Shown: piece by piece, positions 14,015-21,372 of the stretch
Layout of the letters: each line of letters begins with the position of its first letter
Numbering within the stretch: the first letter of the stretch is position 1
DNA from: CAZMRQ01 sp964568795
GTDB lineage: Bacteria > Pseudomonadota > Gammaproteobacteria > Comchoanobacterales > Comchoanobacteraceae
Direction: 5' to 3'
Assembly: GCA_964568795.1 (NCBI GenBank)
Contig: CAZMRQ010000015.1
Span: 1 to 29,014, forward strand
Length of the DNA: 29,014 bases
The notes under the pieces: model-generated
The model's input: the letters and a program-made list of their open reading frames with translations, nothing else
Told to the model about the DNA's origin: nothing
The model's database searches: none
Position numbers and translations under genes: made by a program

Positions 14015-15570
14015 AAAAAGTAGTGATTGTTGGTGGTGGCGCATCAGGCTGGATGTGTGCTTCATATTTGGCTTCACGCAAACAGTACGACATAACAGTT
14101 ATTGAGTCTCCACAAGTGGGAAAAATCACTATTGGCGGATCAACCACACCATATTTAAAGCGATTCTTTGATGATATTGGCTATCCTGACGAGTCTTACT
14201 GGATGCCTAAATGCGATGGTACTTACAAACTTGGTGTTTTGTACGACGATTGGGACTATGAAGGTTCTCGTTGGTGGAATAGTTTTGAGGTGGATGAAAA
14301 CAAGTATCCATATTGGAACAAGCAAAGACAAGAAGAAGGGCTACCAAGAGAGGATTTTTATAAGTCTTGTATTTTCTCATCACACGTTGGCATGAATGAT
14401 GATGGCAAGATCAACAAAACCAAAGATGGTAAGGACGCTTATGTTTATCGTGCAACACGATCTTATGGTGGCTATGTTCAAACGCACGCTTACAACCTGG
14501 ATGCGGGGAAATTGGGTCAGTTCTTACAAGAGCATTTTGTAGATCAGATTACGCATATTGAAGCGCATATCGACAAAGTTTTGCATGATGAGCAAGGTGT
14601 TACTGCGCTGATTGATGACAAAGGTAATAAACATACCGCAGATCTATTTATCGATTGCACAGGGTTTAAGCGCCTATTGATTGATAAAGTGTGCGACACA
14701 CCTAGAAAATCCTTAGAGCCGTATCTAACGCACGATAAAGCCATGGTTATGCCAGTTGCTTACATCGATCCTCACAAAGAAATGAATCCGCGTACAGGCG
14801 CTAAAGCTATGAAGTCTGGATGGATGTGGAATATTCCTTTGTACAGCACCATGATTAATGGTTATGTGTATGACTCAAACTTTATCACTGACGAAGAGGC
14901 CGAAGCGGAAATGCGCGAGGTTATTGGAGATCGTGTTAAGGATGTTAAGCCTTTTGTTATTCCTATGAATACCGGACATTACACAGAGCCTTACTCTAAG
15001 AATGTTGTTGCTGTGGGTTTGTCGGCAGGATTTATCGAGCCTATGGAGGCAACGCTTTTAATGAATGTGCAACATGCGGGCTACAACATACATGAAGTAT
15101 TGAGTAATCGTATGAGCAAGGAAGTCTATAACGACATTACTAGCACTTCGCTGGCCGATACATTGGATTTCTTATCGACACAATACTACCTTTCTCACAG
15201 GGATGATTCTGAGTTTTGGAGGTCTAGAGGTAAAAACACACACATTACCGAGAGAATGAAAGAGTGGATAGAGACATGCAAGAAGGCTTTGTTACCGCCA
15301 GAGAAAGACGTTTTGTTTATACCTAATTGCTGGATAGCGAAATTGATTGGATATGGATATTTTCCTGAAGGTGATGGGTTTGAAGCTCAAGAGCCTCAAT
15401 CGTTGCCAACATTTAGTGGCACTAATTTCGAGCCACGCAATAAACATAAATACAAGTATGTTGACGAGATCAATGCTCAGCAACAAATGGATGAGATACG
15501 AAACTTTGACACTAGCGTATTGATCAGCCAAAAAGAATATTTAGACAAATTTATTTATAAGGAATCTTGA
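13999..15570 (+). CDS. flavin-dependent (tryptophan-type) halogenase
   Basis: 523 residues. The ATG at 13999 has GGAGGT eight bases upstream. Residues 7-20 hold the FAD-binding GGGASGW loop; K77 in CDGTYKLG matches the catalytic lysine (K79 in PrnA and RebH) that forms the chloramine or guides hypohalous acid; GWMWNIP (274-280) is the halogenase signature WxWxIP; and GFIEPMEATLL (344-354) carries the catalytic-type glutamate E350, although the usual following serine is alanine. The length equals that of bacterial halogenases. The family uses reduced FAD, oxygen and halide to halogenate indoles, phenols or other aromatics. A cyanophage member, VirX1, is a known active viral halogenase. No flavin reductase is in the window, so host FADH2 would be used. 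Substrate and halide are unknown. Confidence 0.93.
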   Translation: MAIPMKKVVIVGGGASGWMCASYLASRKQYDITVIESPQVGKITIGGSTTPYLKRFFDDIGYPDESYWMPKCDGTYKLGVLYDDWDYEGSRWWNSFEVDENKYPYWNKQRQEEGLPREDFYKSCIFSSHVGMNDDGKINKTKDGKDAYVYRATRSYGGYVQTHAYNLDAGKLGQFLQEHFVDQITHIEAHIDKVLHDEQGVTALIDDKGNKHTADLFIDCTGFKRLLIDKVCDTPRKSLEPYLTHDKAMVMPVAYIDPHKEMNPRTGAKAMKSGWMWNIPLYSTMINGYVYDSNFITDEEAEAEMREVIGDRVKDVKPFVIPMNTGHYTEPYSKNVVAVGLSAGFIEPMEATLLMNVQHAGYNIHEVLSNRMSKEVYNDITSTSLADTLDFLSTQYYLSHRDDSEFWRSRGKNTHITERMKEWIETCKKALLPPEKDVLFIPNCWIAKLIGYGYFPEGDGFEAQEPQSLPTFSGTNFEPRNKHKYKYVDEINAQQQMDEIRNFDTSVLISQKEYLDKFIYKES

Positions 15571-15791
15571 TGGAATTATCGGAAGTAATACTAGCCTTAG
15601 TTGGTGTCTTAACCATGATCATCGGCGGTATTGTTAAGTTTGTTATTGATGATGTTAAAAAAATCAATAGTGTGCTGACCAATCTACCTAAAGAGTACGT
15701 ACTGAAAAACGACTACAAAGAGGACATTGCTGAGATTAAACATATGATCAGCGAGATGTACGGAATTATTAGAAAGAACGGAATCAAATGA
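15570..15791 (+). CDS. membrane-anchored coiled-coil protein (73 aa), lysis-associated
   Basis: The ATG overlaps the halogenase stop as TGATG, with AAGGA six bases upstream. A single membrane segment (EVILALVGVLTMIIGGIVKFVI) is followed by a charged helix with coiled-coil character (KEYVLKNDYKEDIAEIKHMISEMYGIIRKNG). This architecture is common for small proteins next to phage holins, such as XhlA-like or spanin-like accessories. It overlaps the following holin-like gene as ATGA. The role in lysis is inferred from layout. Confidence 0.65.
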   Translation: MELSEVILALVGVLTMIIGGIVKFVIDDVKKINSVLTNLPKEYVLKNDYKEDIAEIKHMISEMYGIIRKNGIK

Positions 15792-16219
15792 TTGAGTTAT
15801 TAACACACGGAATCCCTATTGCTTTTGGCTACATCATGAAGCTTGTGGCGCTAAACCAGCAAAACAAGTCTGATGAGCGCAAGCAAGATAAAGAGGCATT
15901 AATTGTTGCTCTTGGAGGCAAGAGAGAGGCTAGAGAGGATGAGCGCAAAGAGTCACCTATGTCTGCCTTTAATCGTCGTGTGTTTGTCTTTACGGTGCTA
16001 GCATTAATGGTGTTTGTTCAGACTGTGCCGGTATTTTTTGACGTTCCAACTGTAGTTCCAACGGTTAGAGAAGGGTTCTCGTTTCTAGGCATCCAGCTAA
16101 CGCCTGACAAGGTTGAATACGTAACAGTGAAGGGAATGCTACTAATTCAAGAAACTAGAACAGTATTTGTAATGATTGCTGAGCTTTGGTTTGGCGGACA
16201 AATGGCAAAAGGAAGATGA
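15788..16219 (+). CDS. probable holin (three membrane segments)
   Basis: 143 residues. A first hydrophobic segment (LLTHGIPIAFGYIMKLVAL) is followed by a strongly charged, cytoplasm-type stretch (SDERKQDKEAL to EDERKESPM), a second segment (VFVFTVLALMVFVQTVPVFF), a loop with FLGIQLTPDKVEYV, and a third segment ending in a short basic tail (AELWFGGQMAKGR). Three segments with this loop resemble the 3-TM phage holin group. Holins form membrane lesions that release the endolysin at a fixed time. It is coupled to genes on both sides. No endolysin is visible here. Confidence is moderate because holins have no fixed motif. Confidence 0.65.
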   Translation: MIELLTHGIPIAFGYIMKLVALNQQNKSDERKQDKEALIVALGGKREAREDERKESPMSAFNRRVFVFTVLALMVFVQTVPVFFDVPTVVPTVREGFSFLGIQLTPDKVEYVTVKGMLLIQETRTVFVMIAELWFGGQMAKGR

Positions 16220-16401
16220 TGAATAAATGTGTAGCAATATTTTTAGCCGGCATGGCAGTAGCAACTGTCTCTTATGCCTTTTTTAATCAAATGATGCAAA
16301 TGCCAGGGCAAATGATGCAAATGCCTCAGCAGATTATGGGGACCATGATGATTGGCGGACAGCCTTCTGAGTGTACCTGTGTAACAAACAAGGAGAAATA
16401 A
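16219..16401 (+). CDS. methionine-rich exported or membrane peptide (60 aa)
   Basis: Two consecutive ATGs at 16216 and 16219; the second gives better spacing to AAAGGA and overlaps the holin stop. Residues about 3-20 (CVAIFLAGMAVATVSYA) form a signal peptide or membrane anchor. The exported part has the repeat NQMMQMPGQMMQMPQQIMGTMM, with many MxxM and MMxM spacings, then a CTC pair near the end. Met-rich repeats can bind copper(I) or silver; they can also be simple low-complexity linkers. In place it might be a spanin-like or lysis component. Function not known. Confidence 0.6.
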   Translation: MNKCVAIFLAGMAVATVSYAFFNQMMQMPGQMMQMPQQIMGTMMIGGQPSECTCVTNKEK

Positions 16402-16998
16402 GTGAAGACGTTAGGCGAGGTTAGAAAAGAATTGTTGGTGAGACTTGGCTTCTCAGATACTCAAGGCCACGACAACAACAAGCTATTAATCAACGGCATT
16501 ATTGAGCATGCGCAAAGCCAATTGTTTTTTCAATATGATTTTTTACTTAATCGAAAAGTAGCTACAAAGGATGTGGTTGCTGGGTCTGTATTGTACGATT
16601 TTCCAACCGATTGTGACTATCGACAGATAGTTGACATTGTAATTACGAAAGATGATGGCAAGTTTGCACTAATGACCAATGGTATTAGCTACCTTGATGA
16701 GAATGAAGATACGCGGTCTATGCCTAGAAAATACGATGTTCGTGATGGTCAGTTTATGGTTCATCCGATTCCGGATAAAACTTACACAGTTCGTTTTGAG
16801 TATTTTGAAAAGCCTAGCAGATTAACACAGGATGGTGATGAGTTAACTTTGGATGATGAGATTGTATTTACACTTGCCTTGGTGGATTTGAAAAACCATT
16901 ACAAGATGGACTCGTCAACTGAGCAACAACAATTTAAGGCGCAACTGGATAAGAAGCGGGATTCTTCATTGGGCACTAAGAGGTTTTTTAGAAGATGA
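16402..16998 (+). CDS. head-tail adaptor / tail tubular protein A-like
   Basis: 198 residues from a GTG directly after the previous stop, with AAGGAG six bases upstream. The N-terminal helices (TLGEVRKELLVRLG and LLINGIIEHAQSQLFFQYDF) and the following strand-rich middle (YDFPTDCDYRQIVDIV, YDVRDGQFMVHPIPDKTYTVRFEYFEKP) fit the adaptor proteins that form the ring below the portal in podoviruses (T7 gp11-like, P22 gp4-like in role). A helical C-terminus with DDEIVFTLALVDLKNHY completes the pattern. The next gene, overlapping by ATGA, looks like the nozzle, which supports the call. Confidence 0.78.
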   Translation: MKTLGEVRKELLVRLGFSDTQGHDNNKLLINGIIEHAQSQLFFQYDFLLNRKVATKDVVAGSVLYDFPTDCDYRQIVDIVITKDDGKFALMTNGISYLDENEDTRSMPRKYDVRDGQFMVHPIPDKTYTVRFEYFEKPSRLTQDGDELTLDDEIVFTLALVDLKNHYKMDSSTEQQQFKAQLDKKRDSSLGTKRFFRR

Positions 16999-18356
16999 AA
17001 ACATTAACGGTAAACAAGTGGTCTGTGGGTATTGATGTTAGAAAGCCGGCATCGGTGTCTAGCGCCAACAGACTTGTTGATCTTAAAAATGCCTACATCA
17101 ATACCGGTAAAACGATTACGAAGCGTAAAGGAACCATGTCTTTGGGTCAGATGTCTCCTAACACTTTTGGTATGTTTAGTGCCAACGGCTCAGTGCAGGT
17201 GTTCGGATCTGAAGATCCTGCAAACGTAACTGTGCCGGCAGGGGCTACTTACAACCAAATCACTAATGGAGAAGAGGTATTAACCGGTATTCACTCGGCA
17301 ACCTTATTTAACGGGCATATCTTCTTGTGTGCAGATTGGAGTGGCACGTCTAGATACCACTATCTTGACGGGCAGGCAGATACGTTTGGCACAGACTGCC
17401 CACATTCGCCAGTATTCGCAGTGGCAGGATCGAAGATTTACGCTAAAGACGGAGATATTGTCCGCTTTTGCGAGGTAAATAATCCAAGAGTTTGGGAATC
17501 TGTGAATAATGCTGGTTTTATCGCTACAGGCAACTATACCGATACTTCTACCGAAGTCACAGCACTGAAACAGTATCGCAATTCATTGATTGTGATGCAT
17601 AACAATAGATCATTAGAGTGGGCGGTGGATCCAGACCCGTTATTGACCACACACAGATCGACAATCTTTGAAGGCTCAAATGAGCATAAATCTTTGGCCA
17701 ATGTAACCGGTGATCTTTATTTCTTGAGTGAATCTGGCTTTAGATCGATTGCAGTACAGAATAATGTTGAATCTTTGGCTGATATGGATGTTGGTTCGCC
17801 AATTGATAATCTGATTGTTCCATTAAACAAAGATGGTGCTATTTCTCTTTATAACCACAAGGACGGCCAATATTGGTGCGCAGTTGGCAATAAGGTGTGG
17901 GTTTACTCATTTTCTAAGACGGCTAAGCTATCTGCCTGGTCGTACTATGAGTATTCATTTACGATTGATGACATGATGATGCATAACAATGAGGTTGTGT
18001 TTAGAAGTGGTAATAACATTTACATCACGTCGGCTGATGTCTACACAGATGATGGCAATACGTATGAGGTAGTTGCGGAGTTTTCTGAGTTGGACTTTAA
18101 ATCAAATACAGCACTTAAGCAGATCCATTCTTTCGATGTATCTCAGGTTGGAACGTGTACTGCGCAATTTACAGTAGGCATTGAAAATAAGACCACGACG
18201 CACCAGGTTGAAGTGGTTGGAGATTTTCGTGATAAAGGCATGGTTGCCTTGCCTTTAGTTGCGACACATGTTCAGCCAAAATTTGTTAATAACGATGCTA
18301 ATTTTTGGGAGTTAAACCTAGTGAATATCACATTTGATGCGATGGGGGTTTTATAA
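16995..18356 (+). CDS. tail nozzle / stabilisation protein
   Basis: 453 residues, ATG overlapping the adaptor stop. The N-terminus (VNKWSVGIDVRKPASVSSANRLVDLKNAYINTGKTITKRKG) is typical of podovirus nozzle proteins (P22 gp10-like, T7 gp12-like role): an early strand, then the 'list of genes fed to a beta propeller' pattern. The chain is rich in repeated beta blades with aromatic residues (HIFLCADWSGTSRYHYLDG, DGQYWCAVGNKVWVYSF). It closes with beta-rich repeats and lacks membrane segments. It would cap the adaptor ring and contact fibres. The position and blade pattern make this reasonably safe; domain count cannot be fixed by eye. Confidence 0.8.
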   Translation: MKTLTVNKWSVGIDVRKPASVSSANRLVDLKNAYINTGKTITKRKGTMSLGQMSPNTFGMFSANGSVQVFGSEDPANVTVPAGATYNQITNGEEVLTGIHSATLFNGHIFLCADWSGTSRYHYLDGQADTFGTDCPHSPVFAVAGSKIYAKDGDIVRFCEVNNPRVWESVNNAGFIATGNYTDTSTEVTALKQYRNSLIVMHNNRSLEWAVDPDPLLTTHRSTIFEGSNEHKSLANVTGDLYFLSESGFRSIAVQNNVESLADMDVGSPIDNLIVPLNKDGAISLYNHKDGQYWCAVGNKVWVYSFSKTAKLSAWSYYEYSFTIDDMMMHNNEVVFRSGNNIYITSADVYTDDGNTYEVVAEFSELDFKSNTALKQIHSFDVSQVGTCTAQFTVGIENKTTTHQVEVVGDFRDKGMVALPLVATHVQPKFVNNDANFWELNLVNITFDAMGVL

Positions 18357-18815
18357 GTGTTTGATATTAGACCTTTATCAAGTGATGAGTGTATCGAAAA
18401 CTGGAGTGATCTTAGTTGCTATTTAAATAAGGCGCTTTCTCATTCTAGAGGCGAATGGACTACCAATGATATTTTAAAAAACGTACTGGTTAGTCCAAAC
18501 GTTTATCACGTGTGGGAAGTGACAAACAATAGTGGCAATGTAGTTGCTATAGCAAGTACACGCATTGTTAGATACAACCACTTTGATGCACTACATATTA
18601 TTGCTTTAACGTCAGTTGGAAATGACGAGATGGACGAATGGGAAGATTATGCTGTGGAGGCGTTAAATGCAGTAAAGAGCAAGGCTAAAGAGGCTGGTTT
18701 AGACAGGATTGAATTTGCAGGAAGGAAGGGGTGGCTTAAGAAGTTAAAGTCATTAGGCTGGAAAGAGCAATACATAACAATGGATTATTTCTTAGGAGAA
18801 GAAAATGCTAAGTAA
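18357..18815 (+). CDS. GNAT-like acyltransferase fold protein
   Basis: 152 residues, GTG start with GGGGG eight to nine bases upstream and no gap from the nozzle stop. The order fits GNAT folds: strand (FDIRPLS), helices, strand (VYHVWEVTNNSGNVVAIASTRIVRYN), strand (ALHIIALTSV), then helix (WEDYAVEALNAVKSKAKEAGLDRIEFAGRKGWLKKLKSLGW). The classical acetyl-CoA loop (Q/R-x-x-G-x-G/A) is not clear, so enzymatic activity is uncertain. A small protein of this kind precedes the internal core proteins in several T7-like phages, where it may be structural. It may acetylate a virion protein or have lost catalysis. Confidence 0.6.
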   Translation: MFDIRPLSSDECIENWSDLSCYLNKALSHSRGEWTTNDILKNVLVSPNVYHVWEVTNNSGNVVAIASTRIVRYNHFDALHIIALTSVGNDEMDEWEDYAVEALNAVKSKAKEAGLDRIEFAGRKGWLKKLKSLGWKEQYITMDYFLGEENAK

Positions 18816-19401
18816 AGGTGGTGATGGCGGAGCCGGAGAGGCGCAAAGACGTCAAGAAGAAAAAGAACAAGCGATTGCTGATGGTATTAGTGCAGTTAAT
18901 AAGCTGTTCGGCACAGATGAAAGAAATGCGCAATACGCTGATCATAGGGGCAATGTTTACACATTAAACAAGAATGCTATTGACAAGTCGTATGAGGATG
19001 CACAACGTGATCTTGCATTTGGACTTGCAAGAAATCATTTAACTGGATCGTCAATTGAGGCTGATAAGAGAGCAAGACAACTTGAAGACTATAACGAGAA
19101 TCTTCAAAAGGCGAATGATCTGGCCGATAACGCGAGCAATAATCTTAAGCAAACGGATGAAATGACACGTCAGAATTTGGTTAATTCTGTGCAAACAGGA
19201 CTTGATCAGACCAACGCAGTGAGTCAGGCTTTAAACAATATGAAGCTTAATTACAGTAGGGCTAATGAGCAGAACGTGGCCAACAACTGGGATGGTATGT
19301 TTGATCAGTGGAAAAGTTACAAGAGAAACCAAACATACAACAATTATTTAACAGGCGAAGAAGATGAGAATCAATTTGGCCAGACATTCTTTGCCAACTA
19401 A
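18805..19401 (+). CDS. internal virion protein, helical (198 aa)
   Basis: Overlaps the previous gene by 11 bases and has AGGAG six bases before its ATG. The N-terminus is glycine-rich (MLSKGGDGGAGEAQRRQEE), and the body is long charged helices with Asn and Gln (KRARQLEDYNENLQKANDLADNAS cut short here), ending in QFGQTFFAN. No membrane segment or enzyme motif. In podoviruses the genes between nozzle and the giant protein encode internal proteins that form a core and are ejected with DNA; composition and position fit this. The exact counterpart is not known. Confidence 0.65.
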   Translation: MLSKGGDGGAGEAQRRQEEKEQAIADGISAVNKLFGTDERNAQYADHRGNVYTLNKNAIDKSYEDAQRDLAFGLARNHLTGSSIEADKRARQLEDYNENLQKANDLADNASNNLKQTDEMTRQNLVNSVQTGLDQTNAVSQALNNMKLNYSRANEQNVANNWDGMFDQWKSYKRNQTYNNYLTGEEDENQFGQTFFAN

Positions 19402-19413
19402 GGAGGTAATCAT

Positions 19414-20097
19414 ATGAATTGGGTTGCACTAATAGCCTCAATGCTTGTACAAGCAAAGGCTCAAGCTGACGCTGAAAAACAAGGTCAGGCACAAATGCGC
19501 ATTGAGAATCAAAGGCTCGATCAAGAGCAGGACAAGATTAATGCGATTATGAATAAAAACCTTGAGCAATATCAAAACCCTCAAGAAACTGAAGCTATGG
19601 CACAGATTGTTAATGAAAATCTTGCGCCTGCAATCAAGACGATTGACTCAACCACAAATTTCCAGGATGTTAATAATTATGGCAACCAGGGAAAGGTTCA
19701 AAATAACGCTTACCAAGAGGCTTTGACTGGCGCTATTAGAGATGTGGCTGAGAAAGCAAAGGTTAAAGCAGATCTTTTGGCTAAGGTTAAAGCGCCAACA
19801 CATATGCGAAAAGATCAATCTGTCCAGACGGCAGATGCTCTACAAAGGCAGGGTGTTATTGGCAAGAACGCTAACGACTATTACAGCAATGTGTCAAAGG
19901 TAAAGATTAACAATGCTTTCCAACCAGACCAAGGCATGATGCTTTTATCTAAGGCGCTGGGTGCTTATGCAACCGGCAGTGGCATTGGAGAGACAGGCAC
20001 AGTGACAGATGTTCCAATTGTGGATAAGTCGCACCTACTTAATCCGAATGCAAACCTATATCAAGCCGGCAATGCTTCTGGCGGGGTGTTTACATAA
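19414..20097 (+). CDS. internal virion protein, coiled coil (227 aa)
   Basis: A near-perfect ribosome-binding site (AAGGAGGT) precedes the ATG. Residues 1-20 (MNWVALIASMLVQAKAQADA) are mildly hydrophobic, then a Gln- and Glu-rich coiled coil (IENQRLDQEQDKINAIMN) runs to about residue 55. A helical middle follows, then a glycine-rich C-terminal part with GYATGSG-type turns. The short hydrophobic start and coiled coil recall small ejection proteins (T7 gp14-like in role) that insert into the host outer membrane. This is analogy by layout, not by detectable homology. Confidence 0.62.
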   Translation: MNWVALIASMLVQAKAQADAEKQGQAQMRIENQRLDQEQDKINAIMNKNLEQYQNPQETEAMAQIVNENLAPAIKTIDSTTNFQDVNNYGNQGKVQNNAYQEALTGAIRDVAEKAKVKADLLAKVKAPTHMRKDQSVQTADALQRQGVIGKNANDYYSNVSKVKINNAFQPDQGMMLLSKALGAYATGSGIGETGTVTDVPIVDKSHLLNPNANLYQAGNASGGVFT

Positions 20098-20108
20098 AGA
20101 GTATAGCG

Positions 20109-20468
20109 ATGAGTGTATTTCAACAGTTTTTAAATAGACCTAGAGCAACACCTTCTGTTGATCGGAGTGCTGGTGGCGATGTTCCAATCAACAAAAGACT
20201 AAACAATCAATTTAATAGTGTGTTTACCAAGGCTTTGGAGCATGCATCTAAAGGTAGAAAGTTTTCAGATCTGATTGGCTTTTCACAAGGTGAGAGTCAA
20301 GCGTTACGAGGTGAGTTACCAAGATGGTCAAAAGGTGGTGATTTTGATGGCAATGCAATGAAATATGCTTTAGAGAATACAAATAAGCACGAACAAAAAC
20401 CAAATCGTGCTTTATCGAACAACTGGTTTAATGTTAATTCTGTACCAAACAGAAAAGACTTTTTTTAG
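20109..20468 (+). CDS. small internal virion protein (119 aa)
   Basis: ATG eleven bases after the previous stop with AAGAG upstream. The product is basic and polar, without clear domains: FQQFLNRPRATPSVDRSAGG at the start, a central helix (NSVFTKALEHASKG), and SQGESQALRGELPRWSKGGD followed by a tail ending NRKDFF. The lack of a fold-like hydrophobic core suggests a linker or DNA-associated peptide in the internal core. Membership rests on its place between two internal protein genes. No family is recognised. Confidence 0.55.
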   Translation: MSVFQQFLNRPRATPSVDRSAGGDVPINKRLNNQFNSVFTKALEHASKGRKFSDLIGFSQGESQALRGELPRWSKGGDFDGNAMKYALENTNKHEQKPNRALSNNWFNVNSVPNRKDFF

Positions 20469-20477
20469 GAGAATATT

Positions 20478-21371
20478 ATGAGCTTTTTTAACGCACTACT
20501 AGGCGCAATTAACGAGGGAGCCAGCACTTTCAACGATGAAAAGGCATTTAGAAACACAATGGTTAAAGATAAGGCGACGTATGAGAATGCTATGTCGAAT
20601 ACTGCATTGAATAAGCAGAAATACAACTTTAACGAACAAAATGATCCTTTGATGTTAGAGGCGCAAAAAATAGCTAATAACATCAATCAGCAAAACTTTG
20701 ACTTTAATACGCAGAAGAATCCTTTGACGCTCAGAGGGATGGAACATGACAACCACGATAAGCTGTGGCGTAACAAAGACGTTGAACGACGCTATAACGC
20801 GTATGACTCAGTAATGGCCAATCCAAGTATTGCCGACACTCTGAAACACGCTTATCAGATGAATTATGCTACCGGAGGAAAATCATTTAATCCAATTAGT
20901 AATACTGAAAAAACCACTAAGCCTCAGATTATTGGAGACTACAACGCAAAAGGTAAGCGTGTTGGAAGTGGTGTTGTTAATGCTGATGGTAGTGTTACCC
21001 CAATAGGTGTTCCTCAAGGTATTCAAAATGTATTGCAAGAGGCAGTTACTCAATATGCTGAAGATAACACTATTAATGATGAATTTGATACAGATGCTAA
21101 TAGAGATCTGTTCTATCAAGAGGCAGATAAGCTGTATCAATATTTTCTTAGCCAGGGGCAAACACCTTATCAAGCGGAGCAATCAACCAAGAACCAACTA
21201 ATGATGCAAATTCAAAAAGATGGCGACATCATTACACCAAATGAGATTGTGTATCAGCCTATTACACCTAACTCTGAAAATTTGCCAACTATTAGCACAG
21301 ATGAAGATTACTTAGCTTTGCCAAAAGGCACTAAGTTCGTAGATCCTGAGGGCAATGTAAGGGTGAAATAA
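20478..21371 (+). CDS. internal virion protein (297 aa)
   Basis: Begins with ATG after TAGGAGAATATT. The N-terminal 100 residues are helical and rich in Asn, Gln and Lys with a near-repeat: YNFNEQNDPLMLEAQK and FDFNTQKNPLTLRGMEH. A middle part has GYNAKGKRVGSGVVNADGSV-like turns, then acidic helices (ADKLYQYFLSQGQTPYQAEQ), and an end with LPKGTKFVDPEGNVRVK, which looks like a small beta hairpin. The last residues precede the giant gene by one base. It is likely one more ejected core protein, as its order and composition resemble the others. Confidence 0.62.
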   Translation: MSFFNALLGAINEGASTFNDEKAFRNTMVKDKATYENAMSNTALNKQKYNFNEQNDPLMLEAQKIANNINQQNFDFNTQKNPLTLRGMEHDNHDKLWRNKDVERRYNAYDSVMANPSIADTLKHAYQMNYATGGKSFNPISNTEKTTKPQIIGDYNAKGKRVGSGVVNADGSVTPIGVPQGIQNVLQEAVTQYAEDNTINDEFDTDANRDLFYQEADKLYQYFLSQGQTPYQAEQSTKNQLMMQIQKDGDIITPNEIVYQPITPNSENLPTISTDEDYLALPKGTKFVDPEGNVRVK

Positions 21372-21372
21372 T

